The notes under the pieces: model-generated
What the model was told of the DNA's origin: nothing
The model's database searches: none
Seen by the model: only the letters and a program-made list of their open reading frames with translations
Source of the DNA: Nosocomiicoccus massiliensis
Lineage (GTDB): Bacteria; Bacillota; Bacilli; Staphylococcales; Salinicoccaceae
Reading direction: 5' to 3'
Length of the DNA: 64,000 bases
Assembly (NCBI RefSeq): GCF_002871345.2
Contig: NZ_CP136964.1
Span: forward strand, 1,302,001-1,366,000
Shown: piece by piece, positions 35,970 through 45,077 of the stretch
How the letters are laid out: every line of letters starts with the position of its first letter
Numbering within the stretch: position 1 is the first letter of the stretch
Made by a program: the position numbers and the translations under genes

Positions 35970-37310
35970 ATGAATCATTCTTGGAAAAAGATTGTTAAAT
36001 ACTCATTACCCTTCACTATTATCGGAGTAGTAGAAATTTTAATTGTTATGATAGATCTTATGTGGAGTAAGATATTCATCGATGATGTACAAGCTATTTC
36101 TGCTATTCGTATCGTATTTTCTTATCTTTTACTAGTAGAAGGAATTGGAGTTGGTTTTACTTCTGCTTTAGTTATATATATGTCACAAAAATTTCATGAG
36201 GCACAGTATAGTAAGTCAGTGAATGCTTTTAATACATTATTCAATACCAATATTATAATCGGTATTGTTATGAGTATACTAGGAATTATATGTCTCCCAT
36301 TAATCGGAAAAGCATTTCAAGTGAATGATGAGATACTATCTTATGCACAACAATATGTAATTCCAATGTTGATTGGATTTATAATTTTGAGTTTAGCTAA
36401 TTTTTTAATACTTTTACCGAGATATTTCAATAAATTAAAGCTGATTTACTTAGGTTTAACTATACTCATTATATCAAATATTGTTATATCTCCATTAGTT
36501 GTGATGTTCTTTAAAAAGTTAGAATTTAACGAATTGAATGCAATCGCATGGGGTACTGTAATCTCAAATTTTATTATGCTAAGTTATTTATTTTATATGA
36601 TAATTTATAAAGATAGATTGAGTCTATTTACAACTCCAGATAGATTTCAATTTAAAATTAATTTTAAACTTATTAAAGAGAATGGAAGCTTTATCTTCTC
36701 GCAGATTTTTAATGGATTTACATTTAACTTTTCAGCATTTTTATATCTAGTTATTTTATCTATGTATCCTGATACAGCTTTTAATGTATACGCAATGGCT
36801 AGTTATATATTTATGATTGTAGGAATATTTGCTCAGAACTTCTCAGCAAGTGTCATACCACTTGTACCAGAATATAAAGCAAAAAATAAAATTAGCAATT
36901 TAAAGATTTTAATCAGAAAGATGATTACGGTCCTACTAGTGTATACAGGAATTGCTTCAATTCTAATTGTAGTAATCGTGAATGTAGCAGATTTACAACT
37001 GTTTTCAGGACTAGACATCCACTATTTTAGAACTTTTATTAATGTATATATTGTGCCTTGGATGATTGGTACAATTGCAATGATATTTATTTTAGTTAAT
37101 GCTGGATCAGGTGATGCTAAAGGAAGTATGTATCTCATCATTTCTAATATGTATATAATTGTGATACTTACATTATTATTTATGCCAAAAATGTTTGAGG
37201 ACCAAATAATTGGAGTGTTTGTTTCGTTAGCTACCATTCAAATACTGACGTTTATAAATTCTATCTCATTCTATAAAACTAATCGTTGGACAAAGAATTA
37301 TTTTGCATAA
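35970..37310 (+). CDS. MATE-family efflux transporter
   Basis: 446 aa, 12 predicted helices in two six-helix halves. Start set at ATG 35970 (AGGAGG 6 nt upstream; MNHSWKKIVKYSLPFTIIG) because the longer reading adds a hydrophilic tail without a ribosome binding site. NorM/DinF-like multidrug and toxin extruder driven by Na+ or H+. Divergent from the Rgg pseudogene. Confidence 0.8.
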   Translation: MNHSWKKIVKYSLPFTIIGVVEILIVMIDLMWSKIFIDDVQAISAIRIVFSYLLLVEGIGVGFTSALVIYMSQKFHEAQYSKSVNAFNTLFNTNIIIGIVMSILGIICLPLIGKAFQVNDEILSYAQQYVIPMLIGFIILSLANFLILLPRYFNKLKLIYLGLTILIISNIVISPLVVMFFKKLEFNELNAIAWGTVISNFIMLSYLFYMIIYKDRLSLFTTPDRFQFKINFKLIKENGSFIFSQIFNGFTFNFSAFLYLVILSMYPDTAFNVYAMASYIFMIVGIFAQNFSASVIPLVPEYKAKNKISNLKILIRKMITVLLVYTGIASILIVVIVNVADLQLFSGLDIHYFRTFINVYIVPWMIGTIAMIFILVNAGSGDAKGSMYLIISNMYIIVILTLLFMPKMFEDQIIGVFVSLATIQILTFINSISFYKTNRWTKNYFA

Positions 37311-37382
37311 AAATTATAATCAATAATAAGAAATAAAATAAGACAGTGCTTTCATTAATGTGCTACCAAATTGTTCATATTG

Positions 37383-37553
37383 CTAATCATAATCTCTTTC
37401 ACCACGTATTAGAGAGATAGAAAAACTAATAATGAAATAAATGACGGTAGTGATTATAAAAATCTTAAATGTAAAGTATTCAAATATAAAAAAGAATAAT
37501 ATTACAATGAAGTATATTGAAGATATTAGAATGTCAAATTTACTTAGTTGCAT
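37383..37553 (-). CDS. Small membrane protein (56 aa)
   Basis: MQLSKFDILISSIYFIVILF, second helix IFIITTVIYFIISFSISLI, end RGERDYD. Good ribosome binding site AAGGAGTG 5 nt before the ATG. It faces away from the following Ere-like gene. Not recognised. Confidence 0.5.
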   Translation of the reverse strand: MQLSKFDILISSIYFIVILFFFIFEYFTFKIFIITTVIYFIISFSISLIRGERDYD

Positions 37554-37686
37554 TTTAATCACTCCTTATAATAATTATATCATATTAATTTAATTACTAA
37601 AAAATCAGAAATATTTAATAAATGTTAAAATGTATTATACAATATAAAAGTGAACGTTTACAAGGATTAAGTGAAGGAGGTATTTT

Positions 37687-38916
37687 ATGACATATAGTAA
37701 AAAACAAATGAGATATTTATTGATATTTATTTTTCCTATATTTCTATTAGGATGTGCATCTAATGAAGAGAATGGAGTTTATAATTTAGACTCTGACCTT
37801 TCTAATATAGTTGATACTATAGAAGATTATGAGGTAATCGTGCTCGCAGAACCAACTCATGCATCTTCAGACATAGACGAGATATTTATAAAATTAATAA
37901 CACAATTAACAAAAGACGGTGACTATAATGTTGTTGGTTTAGAAACGTCTAGTGCAGAATTGGAATATTATTTAAATTTCTATGATGAGAGTAATTTAGA
38001 CATAGTCAGAAATGAAAGTGTTATGGAAAAATATAGACAACCCAATTTTTCGATTCTCTTTAAAAAACATTGGAATAATGAACTATCTGTAGAAGGTATA
38101 GATTGGGTACCTACTGTTTATAATCAAACAACAGATAATACACATTTGTTAGAAAATATTTACCAAGATATAAAAAAGAATAATATAGAGAATGCAGAGG
38201 ACTTTAAAAATAAAGAAATTAAACTTAGAGAATTCACTAGTAGAATGCTTTTTAATGATGAAGAATATATTGATTACGACGAAGTTGATAGTTATCTTAA
38301 TTTTTATAAAAACCTTAAAAATAGTAGCAGTTATAAAGATTTGGACCCTCATTCAAAAAAATTTATAAATCACAGAATTGATGTGCTACAGAACCCTTTA
38401 TCTAAAGAATATTTAACAGGTTTAAAGATTACTAATCCTAATCAAGATTATTTTTCACGCAGAGGAATAGGCATGTATGAAAAAATAAATAACTTAGTTA
38501 AAGAAGGAAATAAGGTAATAGTATGGGTTCATAATTGGCATGCCTTAAAAAATCCTGGGAAAATAAATATTCCTAGCGAAGAAGGACAAATATCTAGACC
38601 TACTGATCATTATTCTTTAGGTTACTTATTAAATCAATCTAATTTAAAAACCTTTGTTATTGGGACGTATTTTAACAGTGCTGAAAACTTTTCTTCAATT
38701 TATTTAAACAATGAAGATTTAGAAAAAATAACTGATGAAAAATTTTTAGAAGCACAACTTTCTTATTATCAGGAAAGTCCATTATTTATAAATCTAGAAC
38801 AACATAAGCTATTAAATAATAGATACAATGCTTACGACGAAGGTTTTATAGAATATGAATTGAACCCTAGAGAACAATTCGATGGTCTTATCTATATTGA
38901 AGAAATCACTAATTAA
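37687..38916 (+). CDS. Erythromycin-esterase-like lipoprotein (copy 2)
   Basis: 409 aa, signal peptide and lipobox LLGC (Cys23), then the Ere-type core: IVLAEPTHASSD (Glu55, His58), VGLETS (Glu86), VIVWVHNWHALKNPG and the closing EQFDGLIYIEEI. Diverged paralogue of the 6451 gene (same length, same lipid anchor, GEST to AEPT change in the first motif). AAGGAGG upstream. Hydrolysis of a macrolide or another ester is the family function; the substrate is not predictable. Confidence 0.75.
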   Translation: MTYSKKQMRYLLIFIFPIFLLGCASNEENGVYNLDSDLSNIVDTIEDYEVIVLAEPTHASSDIDEIFIKLITQLTKDGDYNVVGLETSSAELEYYLNFYDESNLDIVRNESVMEKYRQPNFSILFKKHWNNELSVEGIDWVPTVYNQTTDNTHLLENIYQDIKKNNIENAEDFKNKEIKLREFTSRMLFNDEEYIDYDEVDSYLNFYKNLKNSSSYKDLDPHSKKFINHRIDVLQNPLSKEYLTGLKITNPNQDYFSRRGIGMYEKINNLVKEGNKVIVWVHNWHALKNPGKINIPSEEGQISRPTDHYSLGYLLNQSNLKTFVIGTYFNSAENFSSIYLNNEDLEKITDEKFLEAQLSYYQESPLFINLEQHKLLNNRYNAYDEGFIEYELNPREQFDGLIYIEEITN

Positions 38917-39027
38917 GTATATTTTATGATTATATAAACAGTTAATTCACATTAGTGTTACAAATTAATTTTCATAGTGACGGTTTGTCGATGTTCAAAT
39001 ATTTTTATGCAAAGTTAATCTAGGTGG

Positions 39028-39137
39028 AAAAGTGGCAAACTTGTTTGCTTACAAGTCCAGTACACAAATTGCATAGCAATTTGTATTCATATGAAATTTA
39101 CAAGCACTTCTCGAGGAATCGAGGAGTGCTTGTTTTT
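39028..39137 (+). repeat. Boundary-repeat tail with hairpin terminator T8
   Basis: GCAAACTTGTTTGCTTACAA to the hairpin CAAGCACTTCTCGAGGAATC / GAGGAGTGCTTG (39100-39137) matches 5764-5870, the part that follows rpsI-end copy 1. The rpsI end itself is absent here. 38917-39027 has no gene. Confidence 0.75.
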
Positions 39138-39139
39138 AC

Positions 39140-39913
39140 TTAACGTTCTGGTATTATTTCATCAAGAAATTCGCCATATTTTACTTCATTATTTTTGGTT
39201 AATAAATGGCCGTAATTATCTAAGATAGTAATATGTGTTTCCCAACCGTTTTCTCTATAAAATTCTTCTCCTTCCTTACTTGCAGTTAAAGCGTCAAAAG
39301 GATGTTCTTTGCTGTCGCCAGTATCATGTTCTCCGACAATCCAATAAATAGGGAAGTCGCCCGGTATAATTTCATCTTTTGGAATACGCTCACTTATATT
39401 TTCAACTTTTGGAGAACCGCCGCCTCCAAAAAGAACTGCGCCTCCTTCTTTAATATCTACTTTTTGAAGCTTTTCGATTAGCCAGTAAGATGTGATTTCG
39501 GTACCACCTGAAAATCCACCTATCCAAAGATTATCATGGTGCGGAAGAGACTGAATTAATTCAATAAGATAATCTGAATTAAGATCTCCTTCTTCCCACC
39601 ACGTATCATATTTTGTTGAAGGTGTTTTAGGAACGACTAGAGTTAAATTTTTATCTTTTGCCACATGTTTAATCCCTTTTGAACCTTCTAAATACTCTTT
39701 TGACTTTGGATTCTGATATTCAAAAGCACCGTCACCATGTAACCATAATAGTATGCCTTTAGAATTACTCACCGGGTAAATCATGTATTCACCTTCACGT
39801 CCATTGGATGAAGTGAATGTTTTAGTAGAAGGACTGTTTACTTTATAAATAAATAATGTGAGTAATAAAATTGCTATAATTATAAGCAATACCCACTTTA
39901 ATTTAATGTCCAA
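39140..39913 (-). CDS. Membrane-anchored alpha/beta hydrolase
   Basis: 257 aa from TTG 39913 (AAGGAG 8 nt upstream). N-terminal helix (residues 6-23) anchors it, with the enzyme outside. Catalytic features: LLWLHGDG oxyanion strand, nucleophile GGFSGG (Ser135), acid in GEHDTGD, His in NYGHLL. A GGGG loop (LFGGGGSPK) is peculiar. A degenerate copy lies at 33.1 kb. Substrate unknown. Confidence 0.75.
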   Translation of the reverse strand: MDIKLKWVLLIIIAILLLTLFIYKVNSPSTKTFTSSNGREGEYMIYPVSNSKGILLWLHGDGAFEYQNPKSKEYLEGSKGIKHVAKDKNLTLVVPKTPSTKYDTWWEEGDLNSDYLIELIQSLPHHDNLWIGGFSGGTEITSYWLIEKLQKVDIKEGGAVLFGGGGSPKVENISERIPKDEIIPGDFPIYWIVGEHDTGDSKEHPFDALTASKEGEEFYRENGWETHITILDNYGHLLTKNNEVKYGEFLDEIIPER

Positions 39914-40031
39914 TTTTAGTTCTCCTTAATGAATTAGCTATTTAAATTTACATCATTGTGACTTTTTATCATAGTATATATAATTAAATTTAATTACAAT
40001 GAATATTATTTTATGAGAAGAGTGGTCTATC

Positions 40032-40478
40032 ATGAATAAAGTAAGTGAAGAATATTGGAATGATTATTGGAAAAATCAAGAACAGCCTAAATCAGTGAGT
40101 GCATGGCAATTTGGGGATGATCCTGACACTCTTGCACAGTTAGTGGTAGATGGTATTAAAACCGCAACTTGTTCAGGACGTGTATTTTATGAAATCGAAA
40201 ACGAACCTCTGCCTACAACAGAGGACTACAGCATTATTTTGAATAGTGAAAATCAGCCTGTAGCAATTATCAAAACAGTTGAAGTGACTATAACTCCAAT
40301 GAATGAGGTCAGTGAAGAATTTGCGATTGCGGAAGGTGAAGGAGATAGAACTTACCAATATTGGTGGGATGAGCATGAGAAATTCTTTAAAAAAGAACTC
40401 AATGCAATTGGCCATGAGTTTTCAGAAGACATGCTCCTTGTTTGTGAACGATTCGAATTGATTGATGTAAGAAAATAA
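40032..40478 (+). CDS. ASCH-domain protein
   Basis: 148 aa. ASCH beta-barrel (related to PUA, RNA-binding or nucleoside-modifying): AWQFGDDPDTLAQLVVDGIKTATCS carries the conserved G-x-K-T-A-T motif, and GDRTYQYWWDEHEKFFKKEL follows. Soluble. Possibly an amidohydrolase acting on modified cytidine, as some ASCH proteins do; not provable here. Confidence 0.8.
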   Translation: MNKVSEEYWNDYWKNQEQPKSVSAWQFGDDPDTLAQLVVDGIKTATCSGRVFYEIENEPLPTTEDYSIILNSENQPVAIIKTVEVTITPMNEVSEEFAIAEGEGDRTYQYWWDEHEKFFKKELNAIGHEFSEDMLLVCERFELIDVRK

Positions 40479-40528
40479 TTCAACGAATATGACATGGAAA
40501 AATAAAATTACATATAGGAGGGAATATC

Positions 40529-41383
40529 ATGCAACAAAAAGAGTTAGCGAACTTGATACTACAAGGTGATTTTGAAACAGTGTATAGTCAAACAGATAAT
40601 GAATTTCAAAACGAGATATCTCTAGATGAATTTCGTGAGGTAGCGGAAGATTTTACGAAAGATATCACAGGTTTGGAATTTCAATCTGAACTGTTTGATA
40701 ATGATGAGTCAAAACAGTATGTATGGATAGACGATAGTGGCACAAAAGGTATTGTTGCCGTGTTTAATAAAGATGATTTAATGGATGGAATACAGTTTTT
40801 ACCAGTAGAGAGCTATCCAGAAACAGATGAAGTATTTACTAAAACAATGTTTTCACCCCCATTTAAGGGTGAGTGGCTAGTTGTTTGGGGTGGTATAAAT
40901 AGTTTAGTGAACTATCATTATGAGTATGAATCACAACGTTATGCGTATGATTTTATCGTTGTAAAAGACAATAAATCATATGAGGAAAACAAAGAACTCA
41001 ATGAAAGTTATTATGCGTTTGGCAAAGAGTATATAGCACCTGCGGATGGTGTCGTTGTAGGGATTGAAAATGACATTAAAGATAACGAACCTGTTGGGGT
41101 ATCTAATACTGATGATCCAGCTGGAAACTATGTTATTTTAGATCATGGAAATGATGAATTTAGCCATCTTTCTCATTTTAAGTATCAATCAATTGTCGTT
41201 AAAGAAGGAGATACTGTAAAGAGAGGCGACTTACTTGGTCTTGTTGGAAACTCTGGGAACTCAAGTGAAGCACATATCCATTTCCACGTTGCTGATTCAA
41301 GTGATCTGTGGGATTCAAAAAGTATTCGAATTAACTTTGATGGAAATAATGATATGCACCAGGGGGATATAATCAAACGATAA
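40529..41383 (+). CDS. M23-family peptidase-like protein
   Basis: 284 aa. Residues 1-90 resemble the DUF3887 domain; the rest is an M23 (LytM) barrel with YIAPADGVVVGIEND, GNYVILDHG, SHLSHF and SEAHIHFHV (His-x-His zinc motif), EGDTVKRGDLLGLVGNSG. No signal peptide is visible, which is odd for a wall peptidase. AGGAGGG upstream. Preceded by the ASCH gene 50 nt away. Confidence 0.8.
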   Translation: MQQKELANLILQGDFETVYSQTDNEFQNEISLDEFREVAEDFTKDITGLEFQSELFDNDESKQYVWIDDSGTKGIVAVFNKDDLMDGIQFLPVESYPETDEVFTKTMFSPPFKGEWLVVWGGINSLVNYHYEYESQRYAYDFIVVKDNKSYEENKELNESYYAFGKEYIAPADGVVVGIENDIKDNEPVGVSNTDDPAGNYVILDHGNDEFSHLSHFKYQSIVVKEGDTVKRGDLLGLVGNSGNSSEAHIHFHVADSSDLWDSKSIRINFDGNNDMHQGDIIKR

Positions 41384-41456
41384 TAAAATGACCTGTAGCT
41401 TTCAATACAATGATGTAATGGAAGTTACAGGTTTTATTTGTGTAAAGTACGTTGTA

Positions 41457-41960
41457 TTAACGTTTAGACAATACATTTTCTAAGTATGCTATTTTTTTAA
41501 AATCTTTATTGTTATTATTTTCATTTCTATAGCTGTCTTGTGATGAGGACTCATATATTTTTAAAAATTGCTCGAGTGAAGGGACGTAAAATTCAGCACC
41601 CTCAATAGACATGTGCTGTATATCAGACAACTGCACATTCGCGAATTCAGGTAATGTATCGATACACCCGTATTCAACACTCGTCGTACCATTAGAAAAC
41701 TCATGCTCATGTCGGTCAATTAAGCGGTAGTCGAGACGATTCATGACCGACTGAATAGCATCAAAATGATAGATTCTCTCCTCGTCAGGCGCTTCCCAAC
41801 CACGTGGATCTCCGTGTACATGTATATCGATATCACTCGGATTCCAGTCTTTTTTAGACACTAATTCTAAACCTAAAGAGCCCATTAATGTTGGTTTTAT
41901 ATTTACTTGATTTAAAGCGCGACAAATTTTAATAAATTCATTGAATAGTAATTGATTCAT
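41457..41960 (-). CDS. Nucleotidyltransferase-fold protein (copy 2)
   Basis: 167 aa, the same family as the 18899 gene: LMGSLGLELVS and NPSDIDIHVHGDPRGWEAPDEERIY, with catalytic Asp-x-Asp. Ends KKIAYLENVLSKR. AGGAGGTGCC ribosome binding site. Convergent with the M23 gene over an imperfect hairpin (41390-41436). The repeated presence of this gene beside hydrolase copies indicates a mobile pair. Confidence 0.65.
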   Translation of the reverse strand: MNQLLFNEFIKICRALNQVNIKPTLMGSLGLELVSKKDWNPSDIDIHVHGDPRGWEAPDEERIYHFDAIQSVMNRLDYRLIDRHEHEFSNGTTSVEYGCIDTLPEFANVQLSDIQHMSIEGAEFYVPSLEQFLKIYESSSQDSYRNENNNNKDFKKIAYLENVLSKR

Positions 41961-41981
41961 TAGGCACCTCCTCTGATTATT

Positions 41982-42536
41982 TTATTCTGAAATGTTGAAT
42001 TTGCTAATCTCAATAAAACTCGACGCCAATTCATCGACAGTTTCACTACATCCACCTTCAATCCATTTCATTAATATATTTAAAAACCCACCTGTATTAT
42101 AATATAGTGCAAAAATCATATATTCGTCATTAATCTGATAATGAAATTTGTTTTTCACAGAGTTATGAAGTTGAGGCAGTATATCATTGAACTGTTCTAA
42201 TAATAAAGATGACAAACCATGATTATGTAGTAACTTTAATAAATCGATTTCTTCATAACATATGTTAAAGAATACATAAGATACATAATTCATTTTTAGC
42301 GATTGAGAATTATTCAATGCATCAATATACTTGTTTTTTATGTTTGAAATACCTACATTCAATATATCTTCTTTTGAATCAAAGTTTCTATAAAAAGTTG
42401 TTCTATCCAAATCCGCAAGTTTTGTAATCTCACCGATTGAAATACTGTCAAACGACTTTTCTTTCATAAGTTTTATCAAACTTTCGTATATCCACTGCTG
42501 TGACTGGATTACTGATGGATGATTAGAATTCTTCAT
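41982..42536 (-). CDS. TetR-family regulator
   Basis: 184 aa from ATG 42536 (CAGGAGTG 8 nt upstream), preferred over a start 24 nt earlier. N-terminal HTH SFDSISIGEITKLADLDRTTFYRNFDSKEDIL is typical TetR; the C-terminal domain is helical. Divergent from the AhpD-like gene across 129 nt, its likely target. Probably represses an oxidative or electrophile response. Confidence 0.8.
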   Translation of the reverse strand: MKNSNHPSVIQSQQWIYESLIKLMKEKSFDSISIGEITKLADLDRTTFYRNFDSKEDILNVGISNIKNKYIDALNNSQSLKMNYVSYVFFNICYEEIDLLKLLHNHGLSSLLLEQFNDILPQLHNSVKNKFHYQINDEYMIFALYYNTGGFLNILMKWIEGGCSETVDELASSFIEISKFNISE

Positions 42537-42665
42537 TACGATTTCACTCCTGTGCAACAAAAGACGAGTTATGTTGAACTTCGTTACAAAGTGTTGAGCT
42601 TATGCTATATGTAATTTACTATATAATCAAAAGTTCTACAAATGTTGCAATTAGGAGAGAGAACA

Positions 42666-43169
42666 ATGAAGAAATTTTTATCTAAAAGTTTAGTAAAAGC
42701 TGCTAGTTTTATGAGTATGGATAACCGAGTGAATTATTTCAAAGTATCTCCAGTTGGAATGGAAAACATCATGTTACAAGAAAAATATGTCAATAAAATA
42801 AAGATAGATTGAAAAATGATACCTTTAGTGAAACTATATGTTTCTGTTTTGAATGGATGTTCTTACTGTATAGAGATGCACTATAAAGAGGCATCAAAAA
42901 AGAAAATTGATAAGAAACATGTAGAATCGATTTTAAATTTAAATATAGATAGCGAAAACTTCAATGCAGAAGAAAGGGTGCTACTATTATTTGCTAAAAA
43001 ATTAACGCTAATCTCAGAGTACTCAATTTCTGATGAAGAGTATTCAAATATGAGAAAATATTTGTCGGGAAAAGATTATGTTGATTTTATAATGCTTGTA
43101 AATCAAGTCAACACATGGAATCGTATTTCTATAGGGACAGGAAATATAGGGAATGACATAAATGTTTGA
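42666..43169 (+). pseudogene. AhpD/carboxymuconolactone-decarboxylase-like, in-frame TGA
   Basis: Reads MKKFLSKSLVKAASFMSM from ATG 42666 (TTAGGAGAGA upstream), then TGA at 42810-42812 (codon 49), and continues in the same frame with KMIPLVKLYVSVLNGCSYCIEMHYKEA, the AhpD-type C-x-x-C-x3-H redox motif. Without the stop it would be about 167 aa. Restart at ATG 42816 (117 aa, motif kept) is possible but lacks a ribosome binding site. Confidence 0.75.
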
Positions 43170-43206
43170 AGGAATATAGATTTATTGGTTATTCCCAATT
43201 TTATTT

Positions 43207-43676
43207 ATGACACATGAGATAGAAGAAATTTTGTATTTGCCTAAATTCGTGAAATGTCTAAAGAAAGAGAGTAGTAATAATATTATTAAGCGTATTCCAG
43301 CTATCAATCGTATTTCTTTTGTAATTATTGTTTTTGAACAATTGATAGTGATTATATCTATCTCTTTATTTTGTTATATAAGCGACAACATCTCCTTATA
43401 TATTGCTTTGATTATTGTTTATATAATTCATATATTGCTTTGATTATTGTTTATATAATTCATATATTGATTCATTACTTGCAAGCTATTATAATCAAAA
43501 AAATTATACCAGGATTTTATATGGGGACATTTAGCTCGATTATATTGATACTAATACTATTATCTCTAGATGTATCATATAGTGAGGTATTAGTTTATAT
43601 ACCAATAGTTTTATTATTAGCAGTAGTTAATTTAGTAGTCATGCATAAAATTACTGCTAGAATTTTAAAATATTAA
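43207..43676 (+). pseudogene. Membrane protein broken by a 32-bp tandem duplication
   Basis: MTHEIEEILYLPKFVKCLKK, then helices to IALIIVYIIHI; the duplicated 32 bp shifts the frame (early stop at 43443). The rest (LIHYLQAIIIKKIIPGFYMG ... ARILKY) continues in another frame to 43676. With one unit removed it would be an approximately 145-aa protein of four helices. DUF3267-like in style but without a metal motif. Unknown function. Confidence 0.65.
43399..43462. repeat. 32-bp exact tandem duplication
   Basis: Two adjacent identical units beginning TATATTGCTTTGATTATTGT. Not a multiple of 3. Confidence 0.9.
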
Positions 43677-43718
43677 TGTCGTCCGGACATATATTAATTT
43701 CTTTATATATTAGAAATT

Positions 43719-43753
43719 AAGCACTTTTCGAGAAATCGAGAAGTGCTTTTTTT
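43719..43753 (+). terminator. Hairpin terminator T9, right edge of the accessory region
   Basis: AAGCACTTTTCGAG AAAT CGAGAAGTGCTT with a long T run. Last member of the family; chromosome-like genes begin 85 nt later, so this may be the original rpsI-side terminator displaced by the islands. Confidence 0.75.
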
Positions 43754-43838
43754 ATTTCTCAATTTTATTTCTTCATTTCATATACGTTTTATAAATGGGT
43801 TGTATTATAAACTTGTAAAAGTTTGAAGGAGGTTTGTG

Positions 43839-45068
43839 ATGTTAAGGAATGCATGGGTGTATGTTACGAGAAAGATGAGACGGACGGTGATTTTGCTTTT
43901 AATTTTAGCGGTCGTTCTCTCTTGTTTATATTCTTGTTTGAACTTTTTATATACGACAAATCAATTGAAGTCGTCTCTTGAAAAGTCATCTCGCTCTTCT
44001 CTAGTGGTGATGAAAAAAGACGGCGGTGATTTTTTAAGATCAGAGTTTGATTCTGTAGAAGGTGATCAAGAGATTGTTTCTAAATATAAAGGGCTTGCGA
44101 AACCTAAAGGTTTAAAAGTTATTGAAGCTGCTCAGACGGTGATGCGAGAGGATTTACCGAGTGAGTTTAGAAAGGTGCTCGCTTTTGAAGCGGTTCAGGA
44201 TGTGAAACGTCATGAGTTATTCCAAAGTGGTGCGTTTACTATTGAAGCGGGTGAAAATTTAAAAGAGAACGATGAGAATGGTATTTTAATCCACGAAGCA
44301 CTTGCGAAAGAAAACAACTTAAAAGTGAATGATGAGATTCAGTTAGAAATGTTTGAAACGAACAGTGAGAAAGCACATGAACCATACACGTTCAAAATTA
44401 AAGGGATTTTTTCTGGTAAAAAACAAGAACAATATACAGGTTTAACATCTGATTTTAGTGAAAACACAGTGTTTATGAATTACAAAACAAGTCAGCGTGC
44501 ACTTGGCCTAGAGGACGATCATATAGTGAACGAATTAGAGATGTTCACAAAAGAACCAGCAAAGTTAAAAGAAACGTTAGAAAAGTCGAGTGTGCTTAGT
44601 GCGGAGTTTTACTTTGAAGAAAAAAACGATCCATTTAAAGATGTGATTGAATCTTACGGAAGTATAAATGACATGATTAAGCTTATGGCGTATTCGATAT
44701 TAGTCGGTGGAGTTTTAGTGTTATCACTCGTACTCACATTCTTTATCAGAGAACGCATATACGAAATTGCGATTTTACTTTCGATTGGTGTGAGTAAGTT
44801 TAAAGTTATTATGCAGTTTTTAGCAGAACTTTTTATTATATCTATACCGGCACTCGTATTGTCGTTTATCTTTAGCTATTTTGTTGTAGGGAAAATTATT
44901 GAGAATCAGTTAGTACAGAGTGAACTACAAATAGAAATGACGTATCAGTTATCTACATTTGTAATGAGTTATGGATTACTCGTTGTCATTATCGTGATAT
45001 CTATAGTTATCGCATCGTTAATGATTCTCGTTAAAACGCCAAAAGAGCTATTATCAAAAATTAGTTAG
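43839..45068 (+). CDS. MacB/FtsX-type ABC permease
   Basis: 409 aa from ATG 43839 (AAGGAGG 6 nt upstream; a GTG one codon earlier is too close). N-terminal helix, large extracellular domain (residues 45-270), three C-terminal helices: the four-helix MacB/FtsX layout. Followed 9 nt later by its ATPase and then by a second such permease. Peptide sensing or efflux (antimicrobial peptide detoxification) is the usual role beside a two-component system. Confidence 0.85.
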   Translation: MLRNAWVYVTRKMRRTVILLLILAVVLSCLYSCLNFLYTTNQLKSSLEKSSRSSLVVMKKDGGDFLRSEFDSVEGDQEIVSKYKGLAKPKGLKVIEAAQTVMREDLPSEFRKVLAFEAVQDVKRHELFQSGAFTIEAGENLKENDENGILIHEALAKENNLKVNDEIQLEMFETNSEKAHEPYTFKIKGIFSGKKQEQYTGLTSDFSENTVFMNYKTSQRALGLEDDHIVNELEMFTKEPAKLKETLEKSSVLSAEFYFEEKNDPFKDVIESYGSINDMIKLMAYSILVGGVLVLSLVLTFFIRERIYEIAILLSIGVSKFKVIMQFLAELFIISIPALVLSFIFSYFVVGKIIENQLVQSELQIEMTYQLSTFVMSYGLLVVIIVISIVIASLMILVKTPKELLSKIS

Positions 45069-45077
45069 GAGATTATT

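Noticed and set aside
43681..43697. Palindrome GTCCGGAC before hairpin T9
   Set aside because: Only 8 bp and no partner site; not enough for an operator or att core call.
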